Positions 6,958 to 15,981 are shown, counted from the stretch's first letter. The stretch: DNA of 64,000 nucleotides from Elizabethkingia sp. YR214 (GCF_003058195.1 NZ_QBUH01000012.1:1-64000); one strand, 5' to 3'. Numbers and translations are program-made. Notes: generated from the sequence alone by a model not told the origin.

Positions 6958-7893
6958 TTAGTTTGCTTCCATAAACGTATCAATAATCGTATCTAACCTT
7001 TCCTTCTGAGTAGGATTTGCTGATGCCATGCTTTTGGATTGCTTTATATTATTGAGAGGATTACCATTATGATCTCTAAATACATATTCAATTTTTTTAT
7101 TAAAATCATTTGGCTCTTCCATTAAGTCACTTCTTTCGATTAATTGTTGTAGAAAATAAATAAGAGAGGTTTTAGAACACTTTTTGTTTTTAGCTATTAT
7201 CATCCAATTTATTCCTCTTATAATTTCTCTTTGAGAGAAGCCGTTTATAAAATCTTCTTTTGTTGCATTTATAAGTGGCGGGGCTTCCATAAGTAGATTA
7301 TAAAGCTTAGTGAGTTGTTGTTCGGTGTCTGAAGGATTTACTAAATCCCATTTAAATGATAGAGAAGAATAATTAGTAATAAGAGGGGCTGTAGTTTGTA
7401 TAGAGGGAGAAGGGTTTTGGTTATTAAGAGTAATAGAGGGGTTAGGTAAATTTTCAAGAATGAAAAATTCTAATGTTTTTATTTTGTCTGCTACAAAAGG
7501 ATAGTTTTTGTAATAATTAGAGCTTTTCTTTTGTAATTTGCTTAAGCGTAATTTTAGTAGCTGTAAATATTGAGTAGGATCTATTCCGTTTGCAACTATT
7601 CTGATAATTTCATCTGAGATTTCTTTTTTTGAATTATTTAATTGAGAATTTATTTCATTTTCTAATGATTCATAAAAAGTGGAAACTACAGTTTCTGTAT
7701 CTTTAATTGGTTTTCCATTGTCTAATGTAGAATAGTAAAGAGGAAGTACAGCAGTTACAATACCTTTTTCTTTATCAACCTGCGTAATATAGTGGTCATA
7801 ATAATTTGTAATTGAATTAATCCAATTTTGTTTTTTTGATTCAGACTGGTCAGAATCTAAGAGATACTCAAAATATTGTAGTGGATTGTTCAT
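6958..7893 (-). CDS. Hypothetical protein of the tRNA-linked element, 311 aa
   Basis: A soluble, mostly helical protein without membrane segments. Residues 60-135 are charged helices, 150-180 form a Pro/Ser/Asn linker, and 185-290 hold a second helical part with W and F clusters (SLSFKWDLV, FSQREIIRGINWMI). I recognise no family. It is transcribed alone: its own terminator lies downstream, and the tRNA terminator lies upstream. Its place at the tRNA end of the element is where integrase or control genes often sit, but no recombinase tyrosine or serine motif is present. Confidence 0.7.
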   Translation of the reverse strand: MNNPLQYFEYLLDSDQSESKKQNWINSITNYYDHYITQVDKEKGIVTAVLPLYYSTLDNGKPIKDTETVVSTFYESLENEINSQLNNSKKEISDEIIRIVANGIDPTQYLQLLKLRLSKLQKKSSNYYKNYPFVADKIKTLEFFILENLPNPSITLNNQNPSPSIQTTAPLITNYSSLSFKWDLVNPSDTEQQLTKLYNLLMEAPPLINATKEDFINGFSQREIIRGINWMIIAKNKKCSKTSLIYFLQQLIERSDLMEEPNDFNKKIEYVFRDHNGNPLNNIKQSKSMASANPTQKERLDTIIDTFMEAN

Positions 7894-7957
7894 GGCTCAA
7901 AAATAATGAAAAAGAGATTATGGAATTAGAAGAAAAAGTTAGACCTATGTATGACCT

Positions 7958-7993
7958 AAAAAATAAAAAAAGCACCTACATTACTGTAAGTGC
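7958..7993 (-). terminator. Terminator downstream of the tRNA
   Basis: On the minus strand, gcacttaca-gtaa-tgtaggtgc (one G-T pair) is followed by ttttttt. It sits 13 bases after the tRNA 3' end. Confidence 0.85.
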
Positions 7994-8006
7994 TTGATAT
8001 TAAGAG

Positions 8007-8080
8007 TGGCCCCACTTGGGCTCGAACCAAGGACTTGCTGATTATGAGTCAGCTACTCTAACCAACTGAGTTATAGGGCC
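8007..8080 (-). tRNA. tRNA with CAU anticodon (Ile2 or elongator Met)
   Basis: A complete 74-base cloverleaf: acceptor ggcccta/tggggcc with discriminator A, D-loop with agttggtta, anticodon arm gctga-ctcataa-tcagc (anticodon CAT), and T-arm cttgg-ttcgagc-ccaag. CCA is not encoded. The C4-G69 and C5-G68 acceptor pairs are those recognised by TilS in E. coli tRNA-Ile2, which favours a lysidine-modified isoleucine tRNA reading AUA, but elongator methionine cannot be excluded. The 3' end faces the accessory region 1-8000, the usual side for an integrated element. Confidence 0.95.
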
Positions 8081-8155
8081 TAAAACTCAGGGCTTAAAAG
8101 CCTTTGTTTTTTATTGGTGTGCAAATGTAATAAAAAATTAGGAAACACCAAACTT

Positions 8156-8560
8156 TTAGCGCTTTTCTTGGCACAATTCTATCAGTACTCCGTTGGTGGA
8201 TTTTGGGTGTAAGAATACAACAATCTTATTATCAGCACCATCCTTTGGTTCTTCGGAAATAAATTCAAAACCTTCTTTTTTTAATCTTTCTATTTCTGCA
8301 TAGATATCATCTACTCCAAAGGCGATATGATGGACACCTTCTCCCTTTTTTTCTATGAATTTTGAGATAGGACTATCTTCGCGTGTGCTTTCCAGTAATT
8401 CGATTTTGCTCTCGCCAATCTGGTAAAAGCTTGTTTTTACCCCTTCGCGTTCTACTTCCTCCATTTTATAAGCTTCTTTACCTATAAGTTTAGCGAAAAG
8501 AGAGTCTGAAGTTTCCAAACTTTTCACGGCAATACCGAGATGTTCAATTTTGTCCAGCAT
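8156..8560 (-). CDS. mce: Methylmalonyl-CoA epimerase
   Basis: Interconverts the R and S forms of methylmalonyl-CoA, linking propionyl-CoA carboxylation to the B12-dependent mutase. The 134 aa form a two-module glyoxalase/VOC fold of normal length. Likely metal ligands are H7 (IEHLGIAV), H77/H78 (EGVHHIAF) and E129 (GVLIELC). The gene stands alone beside the tRNA, apart from the prp and mms genes about 20 kb away, but belongs to the same propionate metabolism. It is likely constitutive; no riboswitch is seen. Confidence 0.93.
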   Translation of the reverse strand: MLDKIEHLGIAVKSLETSDSLFAKLIGKEAYKMEEVEREGVKTSFYQIGESKIELLESTREDSPISKFIEKKGEGVHHIAFGVDDIYAEIERLKKEGFEFISEEPKDGADNKIVVFLHPKSTNGVLIELCQEKR

Positions 8561-8647
8561 AAGTTTTTGTTATTTTGCTATAATTGTTGCTATAAGGGAG
8601 TCGGGCTTATTCATAAATAAGAAACACTCCAATTCAAACAAAAGTAG

Positions 8648-8655
8648 TAAATTTG
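8648..8655 (+). promoter_or_regulatory. -7 promoter box TAAATTTG of rbfA
   Basis: An exact TAnnTTTG match ending 7 bases before the rbfA ATG, so the transcript should start at or right before the start codon (leaderless mRNA). Confidence 0.6.
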
Positions 8656-8662
8656 CAGCATT

Positions 8663-9022
8663 ATGGAGAGTAACAGACAAAGGAAAGTAGCACAACTTAT
8701 ACAGGAAGACTTAGCAGAACTTTTTCGCCAACAGGCTGCCAACGCAGGACAAAACCTGTTAATTACTGTTTCCGGTGTACGGGTAACAGCGGATTTGGGA
8801 GTAGCTAAAGTGTACCTAAGTATTTTTCCGCCGGAGCTGAGAAAGAATATTATGAAAGAGATTGAAGAAAATAAAGCTGTTTACCGCAACTTTATAGGAC
8901 AAAAGATGGGGAAGCAGGTTCGTATTATTCCTCAGCTAAGTTTCTTTCTGGATACTTCGCTGGATGATGCAGAACGTATAGAAAAAGAATTAAAAGGCGA
9001 AGGCGATAATCCTGTTTTATAA
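8663..9022 (+). CDS. rbfA: Ribosome-binding factor A
   Basis: A small KH-like protein that binds the 30S subunit and helps mature the 5' end of 16S rRNA, important in cold growth. Its 119 aa match the family length. The N-terminal RQRKVAQLIQEDLAELFRQ helix and the signature VTADLGVAKVYLSIFP, followed by RNFIGQKMGKQVRIIPQLSF and DTSLDDAERIE, are all present. A -7 box lies only 7 bases upstream, so the message is probably leaderless. The permease gene follows 3 bases after the stop. Confidence 0.96.
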   Translation: MESNRQRKVAQLIQEDLAELFRQQAANAGQNLLITVSGVRVTADLGVAKVYLSIFPPELRKNIMKEIEENKAVYRNFIGQKMGKQVRIIPQLSFFLDTSLDDAERIEKELKGEGDNPVL

Positions 9023-9025
9023 GAG

Positions 9026-10225
9026 TTGAAATCTACTCCGTTTTATATTGCACAACGTTATCTGATTTCTAAGAAAGGAAGTCAGGCAGTAAGTTTTATT
9101 ACAAGTCTGTCCGCATTTGCTATGATGGTGGCTGTGGCGGCAATGTTTATTATTGTTTCTGTTTTTTCTGGGCTTATCGAGCTTAATAAGAAAATGATTT
9201 CGGATATCCATGCCGATCTTACATTGTCTCCGGAAAAAGGAAAAGTAATTCCGAATATTGCTAAAGTTACCGGTATCTTATCAAAAGAGCAGGAGATAGC
9301 TCACTTTTCCAAAGTGATAGAAGAGAAAGCCTACATTAACTACAAAGGAAACGGAGAAATTGTTTATCTGAGGGGTGTAGACTCTGCTTATACGAAAGTA
9401 AATCCTATAGATTCGACGGTGTTTTACGGAAAATATCCGTCTTTCAAATATTCTAACGAAGTTATAATGGAAACCCAGCTGAACAACAGACTGGAAATTC
9501 CCGTAGCTTCTGAAGATGATTATGCCCAAATTCTGATGCCACGCCCAGGTGTAGGGCTTATTAGTAAAGAAGCTGATATCTTCAACAAAAAGAACTTTTT
9601 TACAACAGGTGTATTTACCAATAGCCAGATGGGAAGTTATATCGTAGCTCCACTGGAGTTGTCTGCAGAGTTGCTTGGAATGCCTAAAAATACAGCTTAT
9701 TCAGTTGTTATAAAGCTGAAAGATCCTGCAAAAGCCAATGAGGTAAGAAATCGCCTTATGGAAAAACTGGGAAGTGGCCTGGAAATGAAAACCAAAGCAG
9801 AAGAAAATGCTGCTTTCTGGAAGATGATCAACACCGAAAAACTGATGATCTATCTGATTTTTGGGTTGGTAATTTTTATTACAACTTTCAACCTAGCAGG
9901 AGCCATTATCATTATTCAGCTGGATAAAAAAGAACAGGCAAAATCCCTTATTTCAATGGGGATGTCTATGGCCAAACTAAGAAGTGTCTACTTCAATACC
10001 GGAATACTTATTGTGATATTCGGAGTATCGGTAGGATTAGTTGTAGGTTCACTTATCTGCTATTTGCAGCAACATTTTGGTTTCTTTAAAGCCACAGCAG
10101 CATTGCCTTTTCCTGTAAAGATTGAATGGCAGAATTATCTTATTGTAGCTGCTACAGCGCTTTTATTTGGGATAATTATTTCCTGGATATTCTCCAGAGG
10201 GAGCAAACGCCAGCTAAGAAGCTAA
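9026..10225 (+). CDS. LolC/LolE-type ABC transporter permease, 399 aa
   Basis: The inner-membrane subunit of a lipoprotein-releasing (MacB/FtsX superfamily) transporter. One membrane helix lies at about residues 24-46, a large periplasmic domain follows, and three helices lie in the last 130 residues (about 273-296, 323-347, 369-390). The ATPase partner is not encoded next to it, as is usual in Bacteroidota. The start is TTG at 9026, 3 bases after the rbfA stop, and gives the expected N-terminus KSTPFYIAQRYL. It is co-transcribed with rbfA. Confidence 0.9.
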   Translation: MKSTPFYIAQRYLISKKGSQAVSFITSLSAFAMMVAVAAMFIIVSVFSGLIELNKKMISDIHADLTLSPEKGKVIPNIAKVTGILSKEQEIAHFSKVIEEKAYINYKGNGEIVYLRGVDSAYTKVNPIDSTVFYGKYPSFKYSNEVIMETQLNNRLEIPVASEDDYAQILMPRPGVGLISKEADIFNKKNFFTTGVFTNSQMGSYIVAPLELSAELLGMPKNTAYSVVIKLKDPAKANEVRNRLMEKLGSGLEMKTKAEENAAFWKMINTEKLMIYLIFGLVIFITTFNLAGAIIIIQLDKKEQAKSLISMGMSMAKLRSVYFNTGILIVIFGVSVGLVVGSLICYLQQHFGFFKATAALPFPVKIEWQNYLIVAATALLFGIIISWIFSRGSKRQLRS

Positions 10226-10326
10226 AATATCCTTTTATATAATCCGTAAGTTTTAAGAATTTTAAAACTGATTAGAATCAACTATTAACTTTAAAAATAG
10301 TGTTTCGTTATTCCCTGTGTTTTCCC

Positions 10327-10334
10327 TAACTTTG
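10327..10334 (+). promoter_or_regulatory. -7 promoter box TAACTTTG of aroE
   Basis: An exact TAnnTTTG match ending 4 bases before the aroE ATG, predicting a leaderless transcript. Confidence 0.6.
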
Positions 10335-10338
10335 ATGT

Positions 10339-11073
10339 ATGGAAAAACCTGTGAAACTAGGATTAATCGGTAAAAACATTTCTTATTCATTCTCCAAGCA
10401 ACATTTTGAACAGAAATTCAAAAAGCTTATGCTTCCTACTCACACTTACGATTTATTCGATCTGCAGCAGATTGATGAAATTGCTAAGCTGTTAGAAGAT
10501 ACAGATGTGAGAGGTTTTAATGTTACCATTCCTTATAAAGAACAGGTTATATCTTTTCTGGATGAATTAAGTGATGAGGCGAGAGAGATAGGTGCTGTAA
10601 ATACTGTAAAGGTTCTTACTGATGGTAAAAGAAAAGGCTTCAATACAGATGCTTTTGGCTTTGAGAAAACTTTACTTGCTCATAAAAAAGATTATCATAC
10701 ATCGGCTCTTATTTTAGGAGACGGGGGAGCTGCAAAGGCAGTGAAATATGTATTGGATAAGCATAATATTGCTCATAAAACAGTTTCCAGGAAATCGGAA
10801 CTGAATTTTGATAAGCTTACTCCGGAAATTGTAAAAGAGCATACATTAATTATTCAGACCACTCCGGTTGGTACTTTTCCAAATGTTGAAGACTGCCTTG
10901 TATTTCCGTTCGAGGGACTTTCCGAACAACACCTGATCATCGATTTAATCTACAATCCCAACTATACCAAATTCATAAAAAATGCTGCCGAAAAAGGAGC
11001 AAAAACAGTTAATGGCTATTATATGCTTGAACAACAGGCAGAAAAAGCATGGGAAATTTGGAATTTAGACTAA
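10339..11073 (+). CDS. aroE: Shikimate dehydrogenase
   Basis: Reduces 3-dehydroshikimate to shikimate with NADPH in aromatic amino-acid synthesis. The substrate site shows GKNISYSFSKQHF and NVTIPYKEQV with the catalytic lysine. The Rossmann motif ILGDGGAAKAV is present, and NGYYMLEQQAEKAWEIW is the usual C-terminus. The 244 aa are slightly shorter than the E. coli enzyme but normal for Bacteroidota. An out-of-frame ATG lies 4 bases upstream; the chosen ATG gives the conserved KLGLIGKNI start. The -7 box ends 4 bases before it. Confidence 0.96.
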   Translation: MEKPVKLGLIGKNISYSFSKQHFEQKFKKLMLPTHTYDLFDLQQIDEIAKLLEDTDVRGFNVTIPYKEQVISFLDELSDEAREIGAVNTVKVLTDGKRKGFNTDAFGFEKTLLAHKKDYHTSALILGDGGAAKAVKYVLDKHNIAHKTVSRKSELNFDKLTPEIVKEHTLIIQTTPVGTFPNVEDCLVFPFEGLSEQHLIIDLIYNPNYTKFIKNAAEKGAKTVNGYYMLEQQAEKAWEIWNLD

Positions 11074-11139
11074 AAATACAATAAATTTATAGCAATTAAA
11101 GGTAATGGAAACATTACGTATTTTTAAAATAGACTTGTT

Positions 11140-13005
11140 ATGGCTTCAATAGACAACAATCAGAATGAAGAATTAAAGGCGAATCAATCAACTGAACATC
11201 CTGAACAGGCTGGTCCGGCTGCAGAGCATCATGAACATACTGCAGACCACGACGAGGAAACTGATCATGATTTTCATGCTGAAGATTACACGCATTTGTC
11301 TATGGAAGACATAGCTAAGGAAGCCGAAAATATTGTAAACTCTGCAAATGCAGGTGCACAGACTAAAAAATTCGGAGAACTTCGTGATGCTTTCAATGCA
11401 GCTTGGGACGAAGAATTAAAAGATAAAAAGGAAGCATATATTGCGGATGGAGGTGATCCTGATAATTTTGAATATCAGTCGCCGCTAAGGTCCAAATTCA
11501 ATGCGCTTTCCAATATTTTTAAGGAAAAACAGGATAGCTATCACAAAGAAGTAGAGAAGGAGCAGGCAGAAAACTTGTTACAGAGACGTTCTATTATTGA
11601 AAAGCTTAAACATCTGTATACCAATACCGAAGCGGGAACCAATCTTTTTAAAGCAATAAGAGAAGTTAAAGATGAGTGGCAGAAAGCTGGACAAGTAGCA
11701 AAGTCTGAATTTAAAACACTTAGCAATGACTATTTCCACCATCTGAATCAGTTTTATCAGATGCTGGACTTGAATAAAGAATACCGTGAGCAGGAATATG
11801 CTCATAATCTGGAGAAAAGACAGCATATTATTGCACGTGCAAAGGAACTGAAAGATGAGCCTGTAGTACAGAAAGCATTAAATGAACTCCAGTATCTTCA
11901 TAAATTATGGAAAGAAGAAGCAGAGCCTGTAGCTGAAGAATTCAGAGACAGTACCTGGGACGAGTTTAAAGAAATTTCCAATGTTATCCACCAGAGAAAA
12001 GCAGAATTATTTGCACAGATCGAAGCTGATCAGAAAATCAATCTGGAGAAGAAAAATGAAATTATAGAAAAACTTAAAAAACTTTCTAATCCTGAAAAGG
12101 AACCAGCACATTCTTACTGGCAGTCAGCTATTAAAAAAGTAGAGGAACTAAGAAATGAATTTATTTCATTAGGAAGTGTCCCGAAAAAGCTTTCTAATCA
12201 GAACTGGACAGATTTTAAAGAAACACTTCGTGCATTTAATGCTTCAAAAAACAATTTCTATAAAGGACTAAAAAAGAATCAACAGGAGAATCTTGAAAGA
12301 AAACTACAGTTGATTCAGACAGCAAAAGACAATCAGGATTCTGAAGATTGGGATACTGCAGTACCTTTATTTAAAAAACTTCAGGAAGAATGGAAAGCTG
12401 TTGGTCATGTACCAAGAAGCCAGTCTAACAGAGTATGGGACGAGTTCCGTGATGCATGTAATCATTTCTTTGCCAAATTCCGTGAGAAAGGTGATGGCGC
12501 TACAGACGATTGGAGAGCTAATTACAAAAAGAAAAAAGCACTTCTGGATGAACTTAAGGATATTGAGGAGGGAGAAAATAGTGCTGAAGTAATCAACAGA
12601 ATTAAAAACGAATGGAATGCCATTGGTAAAGTTCCACGTGATAAAATCAGCATTAATACTGAATTTAATAAAGCGCTTAGAAGTAAGATGAGGCTGAACA
12701 GAATGAAAGATTACGAGCTTTCAGATGGGAACCTTTCCGAAACACAACTTACAGACAAAGCACGTAAGATTAAAAATCAGATTTCGGATATGGAATCAGA
12801 AGTCTCCAAATTGGAAAATAACCTGGCCTTCTTTAGTAATCCAACAAGAGAAAATCCTTTGCTAAAAGCTACTTATGATAGTCTGGATGCTAAAAAAGAA
12901 GAACTGGAAGGACTTCGCTCCAAATTACATCAGATTATAACAGAGCACGATCATCCAAAAGCAGATACCTCTGAGGAAAAAGAGGAGAAGCCGACAGAAG
13001 AGTAA
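11140..13005 (+). CDS. DUF349-repeat protein, 621 aa
   Basis: A long cytoplasmic, highly charged helical protein. An acidic His-rich N-terminus (about residues 10-50) leads into several DUF349 repeats of about 70 residues, recognisable by LFKAIREVKDEWQKAGQV, LKKLQEEWKAVGHVPR and INRIKNEWNAIGKVPRD. The C-terminal 90 residues form a coiled coil (ISDMESEVSKLENNLAFF). DUF349 proteins are widespread in Bacteroidota; their role is not settled. A terminator follows directly and overlaps the longest possible ribD frame. Confidence 0.92.
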   Translation: MASIDNNQNEELKANQSTEHPEQAGPAAEHHEHTADHDEETDHDFHAEDYTHLSMEDIAKEAENIVNSANAGAQTKKFGELRDAFNAAWDEELKDKKEAYIADGGDPDNFEYQSPLRSKFNALSNIFKEKQDSYHKEVEKEQAENLLQRRSIIEKLKHLYTNTEAGTNLFKAIREVKDEWQKAGQVAKSEFKTLSNDYFHHLNQFYQMLDLNKEYREQEYAHNLEKRQHIIARAKELKDEPVVQKALNELQYLHKLWKEEAEPVAEEFRDSTWDEFKEISNVIHQRKAELFAQIEADQKINLEKKNEIIEKLKKLSNPEKEPAHSYWQSAIKKVEELRNEFISLGSVPKKLSNQNWTDFKETLRAFNASKNNFYKGLKKNQQENLERKLQLIQTAKDNQDSEDWDTAVPLFKKLQEEWKAVGHVPRSQSNRVWDEFRDACNHFFAKFREKGDGATDDWRANYKKKKALLDELKDIEEGENSAEVINRIKNEWNAIGKVPRDKISINTEFNKALRSKMRLNRMKDYELSDGNLSETQLTDKARKIKNQISDMESEVSKLENNLAFFSNPTRENPLLKATYDSLDAKKEELEGLRSKLHQIITEHDHPKADTSEEKEEKPTEE

Positions 13006-13026
13006 GATCACTAAAAATATAACTGT

Positions 13027-13061
13027 CCAACATTGATGTTTCTGTCGATGTTGGATTTTTT
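13027..13061 (+). terminator. Terminator after the DUF349 gene
   Basis: ccaacattga pairs with tcgatgttgg (one G-T pair) around an 8-base loop and is followed by attttttatt. It lies inside the 5' extension of the ribD frame and shows that ribD starts downstream of it. Confidence 0.85.
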
Positions 13062-13068
13062 ATTAGAT

Positions 13069-14097
13069 ATGGAAGAACATCACATTTACATGCAGCGTGC
13101 ACTGCAGCTGGCAAAAAAAGCTTTAGGGAATACCTATCCTAATCCGCTGGTGGGCAGTGTTATTGTATCCAACGGCCAGATAATAGGTGAGGGGTGGCAT
13201 CATAAAGCAGGAGAACCTCACGCAGAGATCAACGCAATTAATTCTGTAGAGAATAAAGAACTACTGAAAGATAGCACAATATATGTAACGCTGGAGCCTT
13301 GTGCACATTACGGGAAAACACCTCCTTGTGCTGTAAAGATTGTAGAGTTGGGAATTCCCAGAGTTGTAATAGGTTCCATGGATCCGCATGACAAAGTAAA
13401 TGGAAAGGGAAAAGCAATTCTTGAAGCTGCCGGAACAGAAGTGATAACGGGGATTTTGGAAGCAGAATGTGATGAGTTGAATAAGCGTTTTTTTACTTAT
13501 CATCGTGAGCAGCGTCCATATGTTATCCTAAAATGGGCTGAGTCCACAGACGGGTTTATGGATAAGGATTTTCAACCGTACGCTATTAGTAATAAACTTT
13601 CTCAGCAAAGGAATCACCAGCTTCGTGCAGATGAGCAGGCTATTCTGGTAGGTACAAAAACAGTATTGAATGATAATCCCGGTCTTACGGTAAGAGAAGT
13701 AAGTGGGAATAATCCAGTACGTATTATTTTAGACAGAGAATTGAAAGTGCCTGTGGATTATAAGGTATTCAACAATGAGGTTGTAACTTTTATCATAAAT
13801 GAAATAGAAGAAAAAACGGAAGGTAATATCCATTGGTTGAAAGCTGATTTTGGAGAAAATTTCCTGTCTGATCTTATGCATATTTTATATAAACATCAGA
13901 TACAATCTGTTATTATAGAAGGCGGTGCTTATACCCTGAATCAGTTTATAGAAAAGAATTTATGGGATGAAGCCTGGGTATTCAGAGCAGAGAATCTGTT
14001 CCTGAATAACGGAACCAAAGCACCAAAACTTCAGCAGGAAATTCAAACTATTGAACAACTAAGAGATAATCAGTTAAAGATTTACAGAAACAAATAA
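13069..14097 (+). CDS. ribD: Bifunctional riboflavin deaminase/reductase RibD, 342 aa
   Basis: Carries out the second and third steps of riboflavin synthesis. The N-terminal deaminase has the zinc motifs GEPHAEINA and PCAHYGKTPPC. The C-terminal reductase begins around RPYVILKWAESTDGFM and ends with VIIEGGAYTLNQFI. The frame is open from 13033, but a terminator covers 13027-13061, so I place the start at the ATG at 13069 (MEEHHIYMQRAL), which matches the usual N-terminus. The YigZ gene follows after 2 bases and is surely co-transcribed. Confidence 0.94.
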   Translation: MEEHHIYMQRALQLAKKALGNTYPNPLVGSVIVSNGQIIGEGWHHKAGEPHAEINAINSVENKELLKDSTIYVTLEPCAHYGKTPPCAVKIVELGIPRVVIGSMDPHDKVNGKGKAILEAAGTEVITGILEAECDELNKRFFTYHREQRPYVILKWAESTDGFMDKDFQPYAISNKLSQQRNHQLRADEQAILVGTKTVLNDNPGLTVREVSGNNPVRIILDRELKVPVDYKVFNNEVVTFIINEIEEKTEGNIHWLKADFGENFLSDLMHILYKHQIQSVIIEGGAYTLNQFIEKNLWDEAWVFRAENLFLNNGTKAPKLQQEIQTIEQLRDNQLKIYRNK

Positions 14098-14099
14098 TA

Positions 14100-14696
14100 T
14101 TGGAATCCAATTACAGTTATAATACGATCGCCAAACCAATTTTAGATATTACTCTGAAAGAAAAAGGGAGTAAATTCATTTCTTATGCTTATCCGGTTCT
14201 GGATGAAGATGATGTAAAAAAGCGACTGGAAGAAGTCAGAACTTTGCATCCTAAAGCAACACATCACTGTTATGCTTTCAGATTAGGACTGAAAGGGGAG
14301 AATTACCGTGCGAATGATGACGGAGAACCTTCCGGAAGTGCAGGATTGCCAATCTATAACCAGCTATTGGGACACGATGTAACCAATATATTATTAGTTG
14401 TAGTACGCTACTATGGTGGTACTAAGCTTGGCGTTGGCGGGCTGGTGAAAATCTACAAAGAATCAGCTAAAGAGCTACTTAGCTTTGCAGAAATGATCAC
14501 TAAGGAACTCGAAAAGATATTGACTCTGGAGTTCGATTTCAGCCACCAGAATCAGGTATTTACTATTCTGAATAAATACAATGCTAAAGTACTGGAATTT
14601 GACTCCGGTGCCTATGGTAAAATAAAAGCTTTGGTAAAACTAAAAGATGAAGACGAAATTCAGGAAGCTTTATCCGGTATTCTAAGAGGGAGATAA
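14100..14696 (+). CDS. YigZ/IMPACT-family protein, 198 aa
   Basis: The N-terminal UPF0029 domain shows GSKFISYAYPV, ATHHCYAFRLG, DDGEPSGSAGLPI and VVRYYGGTKLGVGGL, the signature of the YigZ/IMPACT family. The C-terminal 65 residues are the DUF1949 ferredoxin-like domain. The biochemical role is not established; eukaryotic IMPACT acts on translation control. The start is TTG, 2 bases after the ribD stop, fitting translational coupling. It ends 3 bases from the convergent lipoprotein gene. Confidence 0.92.
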   Translation: MESNYSYNTIAKPILDITLKEKGSKFISYAYPVLDEDDVKKRLEEVRTLHPKATHHCYAFRLGLKGENYRANDDGEPSGSAGLPIYNQLLGHDVTNILLVVVRYYGGTKLGVGGLVKIYKESAKELLSFAEMITKELEKILTLEFDFSHQNQVFTILNKYNAKVLEFDSGAYGKIKALVKLKDEDEIQEALSGILRGR

Positions 14697-14699
14697 CTA

Positions 14700-15278
14700 T
14701 TAGTACATCTTCTCAAATATAATTTTGATGTTTAAAGCCTTCCAGCTTTTAGTACTGAAATCATAATATTCTTTTATAACAGAAGTTTGCAGATGTTTAG
14801 AATTAATTATCTTGATTTGTGTTTCAATGTGTACAGTCTTATTATATTCTACATTGTCTATAGTTCCATTCTCTATGTACTTGTTTTCCATCAAATTAAA
14901 AGTTCCTAGCTTCAATTCCACTTCTGACATTAGACCAAATCTACTGAAACTTTGTATATAACCTTCAGGACTGAAAGGATAGTCATAGGTGATGTGTGTT
15001 TTAGGTAAAAATATAGAAATAACTTTTTTGTTATTATTGAGCTGGTTTTGGTTGATATCTAAAAATGTCTCATTGTTTTTTAGAATATCAATTTCATCAA
15101 CAAGTTCATTCGACAAAATTTTATCGTTGTTTAAATCTACTGCGATATCTGATTTGTAAGAAATAATCTTGTAAGATCCTGTATACTTTTGGAATTCTTC
15201 AGAATAAGATGAGTTTTCATCACGTTGGCTGCATCCTGCTAAAATAAGAGGAATAAAAAGTAGATTTAAAAATTTCAT
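14700..15278 (-). CDS. Predicted lipoprotein, 192 aa
   Basis: The signal ends in a lipobox (LILAGC, Cys15), followed by SQRDE, a charged stretch like the flavobacterial surface-export signal. The rest is a beta-rich domain of unknown family with no enzyme motif. Single gene, convergent with YigZ; no shared terminator is visible in the 3-base gap. The upstream region to 15370 holds nothing I recognise. Confidence 0.8.
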   Translation of the reverse strand: MKFLNLLFIPLILAGCSQRDENSSYSEEFQKYTGSYKIISYKSDIAVDLNNDKILSNELVDEIDILKNNETFLDINQNQLNNNKKVISIFLPKTHITYDYPFSPEGYIQSFSRFGLMSEVELKLGTFNLMENKYIENGTIDNVEYNKTVHIETQIKIINSKHLQTSVIKEYYDFSTKSWKALNIKIIFEKMY

Positions 15279-15369
15279 GATTTTTGTGTCTGAATTAATA
15301 AATAATTAAGTCACTAATTTATGAAAAAATACAAAATACAGCTAGAAGATATTGATAATAGTAATTTTT

Positions 15370-15960
15370 CTATGTGACCTTACTTTCCCTGAATATCCTT
15401 CTCCAGTTAAAATACCCCGAAACAGCTACACTGAATAAGATAACACTTAATATAGCATACAGATAAAGAGATTTGTGTACCATCAAAGGTATTGAGATCA
15501 GGTTACTTACATTTAGCAGTATCCAGTTTTCAATTTTACGTTTAGCCATCAGCCACATACCTGCCCATGCAAAAGCACTTACGCTGGCATCCCATACAGG
15601 AACATCCGAATTGGTGAAATGGGTAAGAGCGAAATAGAAAATCCCAAAACTAAAAATAACAATACCTGCAGTTTTTAGTTTATCTGTATTGTCTGTATAA
15701 GAAATCGGTGTTTCGTGTCGGGCTTTTCCATACTTCCAGTAAAGCCAGCCATAGATACTCATCACAAGATAATAAAGGTTGAGTGTGAACTCGGCATATA
15801 GCTTGGCATTAAACATCACGATTAGTGTAAGGATAATACTTACGACACCAAAGAGATAATTTATCGGATTATTTTGTCGTGATAAAACGACCTGAAAAAT
15901 TGAAAGAATAACACCTAGCCATTCTATCCATGTTGTTTGTAGAATAATTTCCTGCATCAT
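15370..15960 (-). CDS. pnuT: PnuC-family transporter, probably for thiamine (PnuT)
   Basis: A 196-aa membrane protein with about seven helices and the PnuC features: WIEWLGVILSIFQVVLSRQNN, NLYYLVMSIYGWLYWKYGK and the final half with WILLNVSNLISIPLMVHKSL. The family moves nicotinamide riboside, riboflavin or thiamine depending on the member. A TPP riboswitch directly upstream argues for thiamine. Facilitated uptake would be driven by phosphorylation; a thiamine kinase is not next to it. Calling it PnuC for nicotinamide riboside from homology alone would be misleading. Confidence 0.88.
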   Translation of the reverse strand: MMQEIILQTTWIEWLGVILSIFQVVLSRQNNPINYLFGVVSIILTLIVMFNAKLYAEFTLNLYYLVMSIYGWLYWKYGKARHETPISYTDNTDKLKTAGIVIFSFGIFYFALTHFTNSDVPVWDASVSAFAWAGMWLMAKRKIENWILLNVSNLISIPLMVHKSLYLYAILSVILFSVAVSGYFNWRRIFRESKVT

Positions 15961-15981
15961 TGTAATAAATCATTTTGATGA

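Noticed and set aside
6792-6974. A 60-codon plus frame between the xis-like gene and the 311-aa gene
   Set aside because: It runs through both hairpins and the terminator at 6901-6930 and has no gene-like composition.
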